Position numbers and translations under genes: made by a program
Shown: positions 34,639 through 43,267 of the stretch, in pieces
How the letters are laid out: every line of letters begins with the position of its first letter
How positions within the stretch are numbered: position 1 is the stretch's first letter
Notes under the pieces: model-generated
Told to the model about the DNA's origin: nothing
Seen by the model: the letters and a program-made list of their open reading frames with translations, nothing else
Database searches by the model: none
From: Ignavibacteria bacterium
Lineage (GTDB): Bacteria; Bacteroidota; Ignavibacteria; Kapaibacteriales; Kapaibacteriaceae
Assembly (NCBI GenBank): GCA_016191145.1
Contig: JACPPD010000003.1
Location: 1 to 64,000, forward strand
DNA: 64,000 nucleotides
Reading direction: 5' to 3'

Positions 34639-35586
34639 ATGAACAGATCCGACGCAGCAGCTGCAATTAAATCGGCAGCCCTACGCATCGGCTTCGATGC
34701 TGTTGGCATTGCGGAAGCGTTACCGTTAGTTGATCCCATAAATCGTTACAAGGAATGGCTGGGAAATGGATTCCATGGAATGATGTCGTATCTCGAGCGC
34801 AACAACGAAGCGCGGGCAGATGTTGGCAAGTTACTCGAAGGGGCACGTAGTGTTGTTGTGGTTGCTAAAAATTATTACACACCCTATCATCACGAAAAAC
34901 AAAACGTTGGGAAAATATCCCGATATGCATGGGGAGATGATTACCACACAGTGATGAATGCGCTTCTCGATACTCTGGGCTCAGAATTAATTTCAGTTGT
35001 GCCAGGATCGGCAATTCGGAGATACACCGATACAGGGGCTATTATGGAAAAGGAGTGGGCTGTGCGTTCAGGCATAGCATGGCAGGGAAAACACAGCAAT
35101 GTTTTGCGAAGAGACATTGGGTCGTGGTTTTTTCTCGGAGTACTCATAACAACTGCCGATCTGGAAGCAGACTCTCCGATGGACGATTATTGCGGAACAT
35201 GCACAGCATGTATAGACGCTTGTCCAACGAGTGCAATCACTCAGCCGATGGTTGTCGATGCAACAAAGTGTCTGTCGTACTGGACAATTGAAGTAAAACC
35301 CGAACACAATATTCCTGACGACATCTCTAAATCAATGGATGGATGGTTATTTGGCTGCGATGTTTGCCAGGATGTTTGTCCGTGGAATCGCTTCCAAACA
35401 TCATGTAACGATTCGCACTTTATGCCTCGCAATAACGTCATCGCACTCTCGCCGGAAGCAGTCGTTAATTTGCAGCCTTCTGAATTCATTCTGCATTTCA
35501 GAAATAGTCCGTTGAAACGACCAAAGCTTGAAGGCCTGAAGCGTAACGCACGAGCGCTCTTGGCAACTGTTGGTTGGAAGAAATAG
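34639..35586 (+). CDS. queG: Epoxyqueuosine reductase QueG
   Basis: QueG carries out the last step of queuosine synthesis in tRNA using cobalamin and two [4Fe-4S] clusters. The 315-residue product has the N-terminal cobalamin-binding region ('NGFHGMMSYLERNNEARADV'), the catalytic 'RYTDTGAIMEKEWAVRSG' segment, and two ferredoxin-like cysteine sets, 'CGTCTACIDACPTSAI' and 'CDVCQDVCPWN'. It is of the short form without a C-terminal HEAT-repeat extension. Its 3' end is 16 bp before the trxB ATG. Confidence 0.95.
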   Translation: MNRSDAAAAIKSAALRIGFDAVGIAEALPLVDPINRYKEWLGNGFHGMMSYLERNNEARADVGKLLEGARSVVVVAKNYYTPYHHEKQNVGKISRYAWGDDYHTVMNALLDTLGSELISVVPGSAIRRYTDTGAIMEKEWAVRSGIAWQGKHSNVLRRDIGSWFFLGVLITTADLEADSPMDDYCGTCTACIDACPTSAITQPMVVDATKCLSYWTIEVKPEHNIPDDISKSMDGWLFGCDVCQDVCPWNRFQTSCNDSHFMPRNNVIALSPEAVVNLQPSEFILHFRNSPLKRPKLEGLKRNARALLATVGWKK

Positions 35587-35602
35587 GAAGACGAATAAAT
35601 AC

Positions 35603-36562
35603 ATGCATAAACACATAGCAATTATTGGGTCGGGTCCTGCAGGATTTACAGCAGCGCTCTATGCTAGCAGAGCGGGTTTGGGAGTTGTAATCTTCGAAGG
35701 ATTACAACCTGGTGGACAGCTTACCATAACTACCGAAGTTGAAAACTATCCCGGTTTCGTTGAAGGAATTCAAGGTCCGGAGCTGATGGAAATCTTTCGT
35801 AAACAAGCGCACAAGTTTGGCGCAGTATCGAGGTATGAGACTATTGCAAAAGTCGACGTTTCAGAGCGTCCCTTTCAGTTGTGGAATGAGCGCGGAGAGC
35901 GCTATACTGCAGATGCTTTGATTATCGCCACAGGGGCCTCGGCAAAGCTGCTTGGTGTGCCGGGTGAATCGGACTTCATGGGTTTCGGAGTTAGCGCGTG
36001 CGCAACATGCGACGGATTTTTTTTCAGGGGGCTGAACGTATACGTTGTTGGTGGAGGTGATACTGCTATGGAGGAAGCCACCTACCTCACACGTTATGTA
36101 AGTTCAGTTACCATCGTACATAGGAGAGAAGAATTCCGTGCATCGAATTATATGATTGAACGGGCTAAGTCGAATCCTAAAATAAAATTTATGATTAATA
36201 CGGTTGTTGAAGAGTATATCGGTACGAATGTAGATAACATTAAAAAACTTACGCACCTGCGCCTTCGCAATGCTGTAACGGATGAAGTGACGACGGTAGA
36301 GGCTGACGGTGCTTTTGTGGCTATCGGCCACGAACCCAACACGAGTCTGTTCAAAGAAGTTCTCGATATGGATGAAGTTGGATACATCGAAACTAAGAAT
36401 AGGAGTACCTACACAAACGTTGAAGGTGTTTTTGCATGCGGCGATGCACAAGACAGCACGTATCGTCAGGCAGTTACAGCCGCCGGAAGCGGCTGCATGG
36501 CAGCAATAGATGCTGAGCGGTGGTTGGAAACAACGCACCATGCGCAGCACGCCCATGTCTGA
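35603..36562 (+). CDS. trxB: Thioredoxin reductase
   Basis: TrxB passes electrons from NADPH through FAD to thioredoxin. The 319-residue protein has the FAD loop GSGPAG near 8-13, the redox pair CATC in 'SACATCDGFFFRG', the NADPH loop GGGDTAMEEA, and the C-terminal 'GVFACGDAQDSTYRQAVTAAGSGCMAA' FAD motif. ATG 35603 is the family-like start; 11 codons upstream belong to the queG end region. It is convergent with the VWA-OmpA-SPOR gene, 39 bp between stops, with no clear terminator. Confidence 0.95.
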   Translation: MHKHIAIIGSGPAGFTAALYASRAGLGVVIFEGLQPGGQLTITTEVENYPGFVEGIQGPELMEIFRKQAHKFGAVSRYETIAKVDVSERPFQLWNERGERYTADALIIATGASAKLLGVPGESDFMGFGVSACATCDGFFFRGLNVYVVGGGDTAMEEATYLTRYVSSVTIVHRREEFRASNYMIERAKSNPKIKFMINTVVEEYIGTNVDNIKKLTHLRLRNAVTDEVTTVEADGAFVAIGHEPNTSLFKEVLDMDEVGYIETKNRSTYTNVEGVFACGDAQDSTYRQAVTAAGSGCMAAIDAERWLETTHHAQHAHV

Positions 36563-36601
36563 CGGGAGCAATCTTCGATACTAACGATGTTTATTAACAG
36601 G

Positions 36602-38206
36602 CTACTCAATGAAAACGGTGGTCTTGACAAGCTTCCGGACGGACGACATGGCTTTTTCCGCCTCAGATCTGTTGCGATAACCCCACAATTTGAGACGATA
36701 TGCAGGAACTCGCTTCAAAACTATAGGTTCGAAGTAGGCTTTATAGCCGCGCGTTTCCCATGATTCCACACCCTTGATTGCCTGTTCCTCCGATGCAAAC
36801 TGATCAACAACGATGGTATACGGGAAATCATCTTCACTAATGAAGTACGCTTCTACGCGGTTGTTCATGAGCCGCTGTGTGCCATCGAGCTGCAGATAAT
36901 ACACTGGTTTTCTGTTGCCGTTGGACGAAAGGCTAATCTGGTTTTCCTTTACACCGTAAGCCTTTAAAAAATCGGCCACATATCCAGCTCTTTCCAGAGC
37001 TCTCTTATCGGCATCGCCCTTGAGATCGGCGCTAACATGACCAACCAGTTGCAGTTGCTTTGCAGGGTCAGACATGAGTTCTTCGGCCAGTGCAGTGAGG
37101 ATCGGGTAATAATCCTGCAGCCCTTTATCTGTGGTATCGTTAAACATTGCTACGATGCTTCGTCCTGAGTAAAAATTCTTTTCTCTTCTTGGCACGAGTA
37201 TCGTATCGGCAAATACATCAGATGTGCCTTCTATTCCTGCAGATATTTTTATCAGAAGGTCGTCGCACTCCGCGGGTATCATAGGTACTGGAATCGTTAC
37301 CTCGAAATGCTGCTTTGAACCATACGTTATTTCCCTTATGATGTCTGCCACTTCGCCGACGTTCTCTGAAGCAATTGAGTACAATCGTCCTCCCGATGCC
37401 GCTGCTATATATCTGTATATGTAACCCTGAACAGATGAGCCAATCTTGATTACATGTATTGTAGCACGAATCTCATTGGCTTTCCGAATTACGTTTGTGA
37501 GCATTGATGGAAGAGAGGCGACATCGTTCGACGCAGTAACAACCACAAGAATATTGCTGGCGTGCTTGTGATCTTCGAGTTTTTTCAAAGCCGTAAACAT
37601 GGTTGTGTACGTTGCCGCAAGCCCGCCTGGCTGGTTAGTAGCGTTAGGATCGATTGCTGAGCTTGCATCTAAATATGATGCTATCGGAGTTATTTCGTCG
37701 AAGATGTGAGAATAGGTTATGATGCCGATACTATCACGCCCGGCAAATCCGGGAAGCTTATCTCGCAGTGAGCGCAGGATTGGTGTTGCAATTCCGTCGG
37801 ACGTCAGTGAGTTGTCGATAATAACTTCTAATAGTGTCGGAGTGGTGATAGAACGCCACACTTGCTCATTCACTGCAGGAGATACGGAGGTAGACATTGG
37901 TTCGCGCCTGCAGCCATACATAGATGTCCACACCAGCGTGCGATCGGCATTCCGAATAAAATTTCCTCTCTTGTCAAGCACAACAACTTGAGCGACAACC
38001 GATCCCATGGTGGAACGAGCTCCGAGAATGCGCAGGCGTACAGGTTCAACTGCACTGTCGGCATTCAATCCTCGGAGGTATATGCTTTCGTTGTCGTTGA
38101 GAGTGAGAGGATCTGGCCCTGTAGAAACATTATCCTGCGCGCAGACCGATAGATTCACCAGAGCAAACAAACACGCTGTTTGCAGCCATCGCATAAACCG
38201 ATGCAT
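36602..38206 (-). CDS. Exported VWA - OmpA - SPOR multidomain protein
   Basis: This 534-residue protein combines a signal peptide (to SVCAQ near 24), a VWA-like domain (about 125-290; 'LLEVIIDNSLTSDGIATPIL', 'ILVVVTASNDVASLPSMLT'), an OmpA-C-like peptidoglycan-binding domain (about 345-455; 'LQLVGHVSADLKGDADKRAL', 'RLMNNRVEAYF') and a C-terminal SPOR domain (about 460-534; 'YTIVVDQFASEEQAIKGVES'). OmpA-C binds diaminopimelate in peptidoglycan and SPOR binds denuded glycan at division sites. The VWA MIDAS seems altered (DNSLTS). It is 12 bp behind the ClpB-like gene. ATG 38206 or 38212. Confidence 0.75.
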   Translation of the reverse strand: MHRFMRWLQTACLFALVNLSVCAQDNVSTGPDPLTLNDNESIYLRGLNADSAVEPVRLRILGARSTMGSVVAQVVVLDKRGNFIRNADRTLVWTSMYGCRREPMSTSVSPAVNEQVWRSITTPTLLEVIIDNSLTSDGIATPILRSLRDKLPGFAGRDSIGIITYSHIFDEITPIASYLDASSAIDPNATNQPGGLAATYTTMFTALKKLEDHKHASNILVVVTASNDVASLPSMLTNVIRKANEIRATIHVIKIGSSVQGYIYRYIAAASGGRLYSIASENVGEVADIIREITYGSKQHFEVTIPVPMIPAECDDLLIKISAGIEGTSDVFADTILVPRREKNFYSGRSIVAMFNDTTDKGLQDYYPILTALAEELMSDPAKQLQLVGHVSADLKGDADKRALERAGYVADFLKAYGVKENQISLSSNGNRKPVYYLQLDGTQRLMNNRVEAYFISEDDFPYTIVVDQFASEEQAIKGVESWETRGYKAYFEPIVLKRVPAYRLKLWGYRNRSEAEKAMSSVRKLVKTTVFIE

Positions 38207-38223
38207 AGTCATACCTATTTTTC

Positions 38224-39567
38224 TCAGCTATTGTTAACAGGTGATTCGACTTTGAATGTTACCTGCCCCTTATCATCACAATCAACGATGACGCTATCGC
38301 CTGATGAGATTTCGGCGGCAAGGATTTTTTGAGCAAGCGGATCCGAAACATATCGCTGAACCACTCTTTTCAGCGGGCGAGCGCCGAACTGTACATCGTA
38401 ACCTCGTTTACCAAGCCACTCAATGCAATCGTCGGTTATGCGCATGATGATCCCCAGATCTTTCAGCCGCTGTCTAACGGCATCAAGCTGTATGCCTGCA
38501 ATGCGCTGTACTTCACTCGCCAGCAATGGCTTAAACAAAATTACTTCATCTATGCGGTTTAGAAATTCCGGACGCAATCGCTTTCTAAGAAGCTCGAGCA
38601 TTTTGATTCTCAATTCGCTTATGACGTCGTCGCGGTTGTCGTCTGTGATTTCGAGCAGACGTTCCTGAAGTATTTCCGCACCGAGATTCGACGTCATGAT
38701 TACAATGCTGTTTTTGAAGTCGACAACGCGCCCCTGCCCGTCGGTAAGCCTTCCATCATCGAGTACCTGCAGCAGCAGGTTAAACACATCGGAGTGAGCT
38801 TTTTCAATCTCGTCGAAGAGGACTACGCAATACGGTTTTCTTCTCACGGCTTCGGTTAACTGTCCACCCTCTTCATAACCAACATATCCCGGAGGCGCAC
38901 CGATTAGCCTCGAGACTGCAAACTTCTCCATGTACTCGCTCATGTCGATGCGAATCAGTGCGCCTTCATCGTCGAACAAAAACTCTGCGAGGGAGCGTGC
39001 CATTTCTGTTTTCCCAACACCGGTGGAGCCGAGAAAGATGAAAGAACCAATGGGACGTTTTGCATCCTGCAATCCAGCGCGCGATCGTCTGATGGCGTTT
39101 GACACAGCGGTGACAGCTTCATCCTGACCGATGATGCGATCGTGCAGCCGATCTTCCATTTTCAGAAGCTTTGTGCGTTCGGATTCGAGCATTCGCTGAA
39201 CTGGAATTCCCGTCCATTTTGCAACAATCTCCGCAATGTCGGCGCTGTCGATCTCTTCTTTCAGCAAGGCCGTACCCTGCTGCAGAGCCACAAGCTGTTT
39301 GTTTGCTTCTTGCAGCTTCCGTTCTGCATCCCGGAGTGTGCCATAGCGCAGTTCTGCCACGCGTCCATAGTCGCCGTTTCGCTCTGCCTCGGCTGCCTCC
39401 TGCTTGACTTCTTCGATTTGACTCTTCAGTGTTCGTATTGTCTGAATATGCAGTTTTTCGGTCTCCCATTTCGACCGAAGGTCTTCGCGCTCTGCTTGCA
39501 ACGATGCCAGCTCACGCTCAATTTCTTCGAGGCGCTTACGCGTGGTTCGAATCGTATCGTTAGTCAT
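38224..39567 (-). CDS. clpB: N-terminally truncated ClpB-like protein (M-domain part + NBD2 only)
   Basis: ClpB disaggregases are normally about 860 residues with N-domain, NBD1, M-domain and NBD2. This 447-residue reading begins inside the M-domain coiled coil ('GDYGRVAELRYG' near 65-76) and continues with a complete NBD2: Walker A GSTGVGKTE, pore-loop GYVGYEEGGQL, Walker B VVLFDEIEKAH, sensor 1 IVIMTSN, Arg-finger region RPEFLNRIDE and sensor 2 GARPLKR. No NBD1 coding is found upstream in any frame; instead a 12-bp repeat cluster and then plsY on the other strand follow. It may be a truncated copy, a working single-ring protein, or one half of a split gene. It is 12 bp upstream of the VWA-OmpA-SPOR gene. 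Confidence 0.85.
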   Translation of the reverse strand: MTNDTIRTTRKRLEEIERELASLQAEREDLRSKWETEKLHIQTIRTLKSQIEEVKQEAAEAERNGDYGRVAELRYGTLRDAERKLQEANKQLVALQQGTALLKEEIDSADIAEIVAKWTGIPVQRMLESERTKLLKMEDRLHDRIIGQDEAVTAVSNAIRRSRAGLQDAKRPIGSFIFLGSTGVGKTEMARSLAEFLFDDEGALIRIDMSEYMEKFAVSRLIGAPPGYVGYEEGGQLTEAVRRKPYCVVLFDEIEKAHSDVFNLLLQVLDDGRLTDGQGRVVDFKNSIVIMTSNLGAEILQERLLEITDDNRDDVISELRIKMLELLRKRLRPEFLNRIDEVILFKPLLASEVQRIAGIQLDAVRQRLKDLGIIMRITDDCIEWLGKRGYDVQFGARPLKRVVQRYVSDPLAQKILAAEISSGDSVIVDCDDKGQVTFKVESPVNNS

Positions 39568-39582
39568 ATCGGTGCAATGAAC

Positions 39583-39618
39583 ATTCTCCCGGCGTTTCTC
39601 CCGGCGTTTCTCCCGGCA
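39583..39618. repeat. Three tandem TTTCTCCCGGCG units upstream of the truncated clpB
   Basis: Units end at 39594, 39606 and 39618 (the last ends in A). The 24 bp at 39595-39618 are identical to 15192-15215 in the rny terminator, so this 12-mer is a dispersed element. It lies exactly where the missing clpB 5' half would begin. Confidence 0.8.
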
Positions 39619-39670
39619 AGATCGATTCCGTAAATTGCGTTGTTATGTTTAAAATGAGCTAACAAGGACC

Positions 39671-40357
39671 ATGGACCCGCTATTACGCCTTATCCTCATC
39701 GTTGTACAAAGCTACCTTATTGGATCGATTCCGACGGCGTTATTAATCAGCAAAAAGTTTTTTGGGAAAGACATCCGTAACCTGGGAAGCGGTAATGTTG
39801 GAAGCACAAACGTATTCAGAACCCTCGGTTGGCAGTGGGGGATTGTCGTCCAGGTCGTCGATATTATCAAGGGCTTCGTGGCAGTAGGTCTGGTGGCATA
39901 TTTCTTTGATACACAGATGCCGTTTGTTAATCGCACACCGTTCGAAGATGCAACGGTTGTAAAACTCATCGCGGGTTTGTGCGCCGTAGTTGGACACATC
40001 TGGTCTGTATTTGCAGGGTTCAGAGGTGGCAAGGGAATTAACACATCGGTTGGAATACTGATTGCACTTGCCCCGGTTGAATTTGGCGTTGCCGTTGGAA
40101 TATTTATGCTCCTGCTGTTTGCCAGCGGATATGTTTCACTGGGATCGATCATTGCAGCGGCATCGGTGCCGGGGACGATGGCAATCCGACATAACATCCT
40201 TGGTGTTCAGATTGAAGGTTATCAGGTGATGGTACACGCATTTATAGTTTTGGCACTCATCGTTACCTACGCCCATCGTTCAAACATTGCGCGATTGTTG
40301 CGCGGCACGGAAAATCGATTTGCCAAGCTTCAGTTGTTCAGGCGTGTGTCACGCTGA
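39671..40357 (+). CDS. plsY: Acyl-phosphate:glycerol-3-phosphate acyltransferase PlsY
   Basis: PlsY transfers an acyl chain from acyl-phosphate to glycerol-3-phosphate, the first step of phospholipid synthesis, in the inner membrane. The 228-residue protein has about five to six membrane helices and the three family motifs: 'SYLIGSIPTALLI', 'NLGSGNVGSTNVFRTLGWQWG', and 'FAGFRGGKGINTSVGILI'. The stop overlaps the gpsA start (TGATG type), so substrate-producing and -using enzymes are coupled. The C-terminal tail is a little longer than usual. Confidence 0.95.
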   Translation: MDPLLRLILIVVQSYLIGSIPTALLISKKFFGKDIRNLGSGNVGSTNVFRTLGWQWGIVVQVVDIIKGFVAVGLVAYFFDTQMPFVNRTPFEDATVVKLIAGLCAVVGHIWSVFAGFRGGKGINTSVGILIALAPVEFGVAVGIFMLLLFASGYVSLGSIIAAASVPGTMAIRHNILGVQIEGYQVMVHAFIVLALIVTYAHRSNIARLLRGTENRFAKLQLFRRVSR

Positions 40358-41358
40358 TGCATGTTGGCATCATCGGAGCCGGTGCATGGGGTACGGCGCT
40401 TTCCGCTGTGTGTACCGATGCTGGTCACTCCGTTATCATGTTGGCACACGAAGCCGAAGTAGCCAGCGAAATAAATTCCTCCCATACTAATCAGCGCTTT
40501 CTGCCTTCGGCAAAACTCGACGCAGGTGTTCGAGCTGCTACCGATGTTCGTGCACTCGAAGGATGCGGCTTCATCATCTGCGCAACACCAACGCAGTTTA
40601 TTCGATCGGTACTCAAGGATGTTGTGCATAATGCTCCGGAGCACCTCTTCAACCAGAACATCCCTTTCGTAAACGTCGCCAAGGGTATCGAAACTGGTAC
40701 TCATTTCAGAGTGTCGCAAATTGTGCACGAGGCAGCCCCCTCCCTCACTTCGTATGCGGTTTTAAGCGGACCGAGTCATGCAGAGGAAGTTATCCAGCGT
40801 ATGCCGACAACCGTTGTATGCGCAAGCGTCGGCAATGCAACTGCGGTGCGTGTTCAGGAAACACTAAGCACGGAGAGTTTTCGCATCTATACATCTACCG
40901 ATGTTACTGGCGTTGAAATATGCAGCTCGTTGAAGAACGTCATTGCCATCGCTGCGGGAATCGTCGATGGCGTCGGACTCGGCGATAACACCAAGGCTGC
41001 ACTGATAACGCGCGGTCTTGCCGAAATAGCACGCCTTGGTACTGCCCTGGGAGCCGATACTCAAACTTTTTACGGATTGGCTGGTATGGGAGACCTAATT
41101 GTAACGTGCAGCTCGGGACATTCGCGCAATAGGTATGTTGGTGAACAAATTGGTAGGGGGCGCTCCATCGGCGACGTAACTGCACAGATGTCTGCAGTGG
41201 CTGAAGGTGTTGCCACAACCAAGGCTGCATTGGAACTGGCCAACGAAGCCGGCGTTGAAGTACCAATCACTCGCAAGGTGGCCGATATTTTGTTCGAGGG
41301 CGAAGATCCAATACACGCTATTCGAACACTGATGCTCAGACCTGCTAAGGCGGAGTGA
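40357..41358 (+). CDS. gpsA: Glycerol-3-phosphate dehydrogenase [NAD(P)+]
   Basis: GpsA reduces dihydroxyacetone phosphate to glycerol-3-phosphate, the substrate of PlsY encoded just upstream. The 333-residue product has the Rossmann loop GAGAWGTAL near 6-14, 'FVNVAKGIE', 'SGPSHAEEV' and the catalytic-lysine region 'CSSLKNVIAIAAGIVDGVGLGDN', all as in the family. Its last 14 bp overlap the end of xseB on the other strand. Confidence 0.96.
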   Translation: MHVGIIGAGAWGTALSAVCTDAGHSVIMLAHEAEVASEINSSHTNQRFLPSAKLDAGVRAATDVRALEGCGFIICATPTQFIRSVLKDVVHNAPEHLFNQNIPFVNVAKGIETGTHFRVSQIVHEAAPSLTSYAVLSGPSHAEEVIQRMPTTVVCASVGNATAVRVQETLSTESFRIYTSTDVTGVEICSSLKNVIAIAAGIVDGVGLGDNTKAALITRGLAEIARLGTALGADTQTFYGLAGMGDLIVTCSSGHSRNRYVGEQIGRGRSIGDVTAQMSAVAEGVATTKAALELANEAGVEVPITRKVADILFEGEDPIHAIRTLMLRPAKAE

Positions 41359-41551
41359 GAGGCTCGCCTGATAGCGAACGCACTTTTAGTTCGGCCTGCT
41401 GCAAATACGTTCGACACTCCTCCGCAAGCTTCATGCCCTCGGCAAACAGCGCAAGCTGCTCATCGATTGCTTTGTCTCCCCGATCAAGCATCTGTGAAAT
41501 TTCTTCGAGCCTCTTGAGCTTTCCTTCAAGCGTCTGGTTGCTCTTGCCCAT
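41345..41551 (-). CDS. xseB: Exodeoxyribonuclease VII small subunit
   Basis: The 68-residue helical protein has the XseB pattern 'TLEGKLKRLEEISQMLDRGD...DEQLALFAEGMKLAEECRTYLQQAELKV'. Several copies bind each large subunit and keep the single-strand exonuclease stable. ATG 41551 lies inside the 3' end of xseA, 26 bp overlap, so both subunits are coupled. It is convergent with gpsA. Confidence 0.92.
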   Translation of the reverse strand: MGKSNQTLEGKLKRLEEISQMLDRGDKAIDEQLALFAEGMKLAEECRTYLQQAELKVRSLSGEPLTPP

Positions 41552-42767
41552 AATCGTTATCCTCAATAAATTTAGTATTCAGAATTTCGGCTGTTGCTCT
41601 CTGATGGGATCGCACAAGTTCTACAGTGTCGCCTGCACCTAACTCATCAGCAGCTCTAAGCACATGTCCCGCCCGTTCGATAATCGCGTAACCCAGCCGC
41701 AGCGGCCTGTACGGGTGCAGTGCGCTGAGTTGCGAATTTACCTGCGTGAGTCTGTGCCGGAGATTTTCAATCGCGTGAGCCATCGACCTGGAAACGCGAA
41801 GGTGCAGTTCGTCTGTTCTCTGCACCCTATTCATGATGCGCTCAAGCACTCGCCGTGCTGCAGTGCCATCAAGGAAGCTTTCAGCCATGGTTTGCAGCTC
41901 CGACACATTTTCCTGCATAGAATCTATCAGCCGCGAACGGAACTCCTCAACGAACAGCAGCAGGTCGGTTTTTGTAAACGGTGTAACGAGTTCTGCAGCA
42001 GCCGTGGGAGTAGCTGCCCGTACATCGGCAACAAAGTCTGCTATGGTAAAATCCGTTTCATGGCCCACGGCAGATATTATAGGAATTGAAGATTCATAGA
42101 TGGCTTTGGCAACTGCTTCGGTATTAAAACACCAGAGGTCTTCGATAGAACCGCCGCCACGGCCAACGATAATCACGTCTACATCGGCGGACTGCAATTC
42201 CCTAATTGCATTTACAATGTCGGCGGCAGCCTCGGCGCCTTGCACTACCGTAGGGCGAAAAACAACATCGAGCGGCGGGTATCGGCGCTGAATTGTAGAA
42301 AACATATCATGGGCGGCGGCGCCAGTTCCCGATGTTGCAATGCCAACAGAGGTTGGCAGACGTGGCAGCGGCTTCTTACCAAGAGCGTCGAACCAGCCCC
42401 TCTGCTCAAGGTCGGCCTTCAGTTTTGCGAATGCTGCATAGAGATCGCCGATGCCTTCCGGACGAACTGTTACGCAGTCTATCTGATAATTCCCTCGTGC
42501 CGGATACACCGTTAGCCTTCCGCTAACTACAACACGCATTCCGTCCGCAGGTGCGAAACCAAGCCTCCTCGTCTTCCACATAACGCATTGTATCTGTGCC
42601 TCGCCATCCTTGAGGGTAAAGTATCGGTGTCCCGAAGTGTGGGTTTTGAAGTTCGAGATCTCACCAACAACAAGCACCTCGCCGATGCCTTCTTCAAGCA
42701 GCATCCGAATCTGCTGCGTCAGTTCGGCAACACTGCATATTTCAGCGTCGATATTGGGTATTTTCAT
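41526..42767 (-). CDS. xseA: Exodeoxyribonuclease VII large subunit
   Basis: XseA is the catalytic subunit that trims single-stranded DNA. The 413-residue product has the N-terminal OB fold (about 10-100; 'LVVGEISNFKTHTSGHRYFTLKD'), the catalytic domain with 'VGIATSGTGAAAHDMFSTI', 'VIIVGRGGGSIEDLWCFNTE' and 'PIISAVGHETDFTIADFVAD', then a coiled coil. ATG 42767 is the family-like start; reading back to 43049 gives unrelated residues that overlap ispF antisense. The two genes xseA and ispF diverge with 29 bp between starts. Confidence 0.95.
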   Translation of the reverse strand: MKIPNIDAEICSVAELTQQIRMLLEEGIGEVLVVGEISNFKTHTSGHRYFTLKDGEAQIQCVMWKTRRLGFAPADGMRVVVSGRLTVYPARGNYQIDCVTVRPEGIGDLYAAFAKLKADLEQRGWFDALGKKPLPRLPTSVGIATSGTGAAAHDMFSTIQRRYPPLDVVFRPTVVQGAEAAADIVNAIRELQSADVDVIIVGRGGGSIEDLWCFNTEAVAKAIYESSIPIISAVGHETDFTIADFVADVRAATPTAAAELVTPFTKTDLLLFVEEFRSRLIDSMQENVSELQTMAESFLDGTAARRVLERIMNRVQRTDELHLRVSRSMAHAIENLRHRLTQVNSQLSALHPYRPLRLGYAIIERAGHVLRAADELGAGDTVELVRSHQRATAEILNTKFIEDNDYGQEQPDA

Positions 42768-42796
42768 GCTTCTGGAATTCCGGGGAATCAGCAAAT

Positions 42797-43267
42797 ATGG
42801 TTGGATTTGGTTTCGATGTGCATCGGCTCGCTGCAAACGAGAGGTTGGTTCTCGGCGGTGTGGAGATTCAATCGGATGTTGGAACTGTTGCACACAGCGA
42901 TGGCGATGTTGTTCTGCATGCACTCGTAGATGCATTGCTTGGTTCGCTTGCTCTTGGCGATATCGGAGAACATTTTCCTGATTCCGATCCATCATGGAAG
43001 GGGGCAAGTAGCACGGTGTTTGTTGAGCACGCGTTAAATATGGTAACAAATCAAGGATTTCGCGTCGTTAACGTCGATGCAACAATCGTCCTTGAACAAC
43101 CAAAACTAGCCCCCTACAAAAATCAAATGCGTAAGCACATTGCAGCAATATGTTCTTTACCGGTTAAACGCGTGAGTATCAAGGCCACCACGTCGGAGCA
43201 TCTTGGATTTGTTGGAAGAGGAGAAGGAGTTCAAGCGTGGGTGATTTGCGAGGTGCAACCACAATGA
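42797..43267 (+). CDS. ispF: 2-C-methyl-D-erythritol 2,4-cyclodiphosphate synthase
   Basis: IspF forms the cyclic diphosphate in the non-mevalonate isoprenoid pathway. The 156-residue protein has the metal ligands in FDVHR (Asp7, His9) and HALVDALLG (His41), the AHSDGD loop at 32-37, and 'KATTSEHLGFVGRGEG' near the end. Isoprenoids made here feed UppS elsewhere in the window. The stop overlaps the histidine kinase start (ATGA). Confidence 0.95.
   Translation: MVGFGFDVHRLAANERLVLGGVEIQSDVGTVAHSDGDVVLHALVDALLGSLALGDIGEHFPDSDPSWKGASSTVFVEHALNMVTNQGFRVVNVDATIVLEQPKLAPYKNQMRKHIAAICSLPVKRVSIKATTSEHLGFVGRGEGVQAWVICEVQPQ

Noticed and set aside
38224-39670. Frameshift or in-frame stop explaining the short ClpB
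   Set aside because: The sequence upstream of 39567 encodes no NBD1 residues in any frame; it holds the 12-bp repeats and then plsY, so a simple frameshift cannot account for it.
42768-43049. N-terminal extension of xseA
   Set aside because: It would overlap the ispF coding region on the opposite strand and does not resemble the family; ATG 42767 starts at the usual place.
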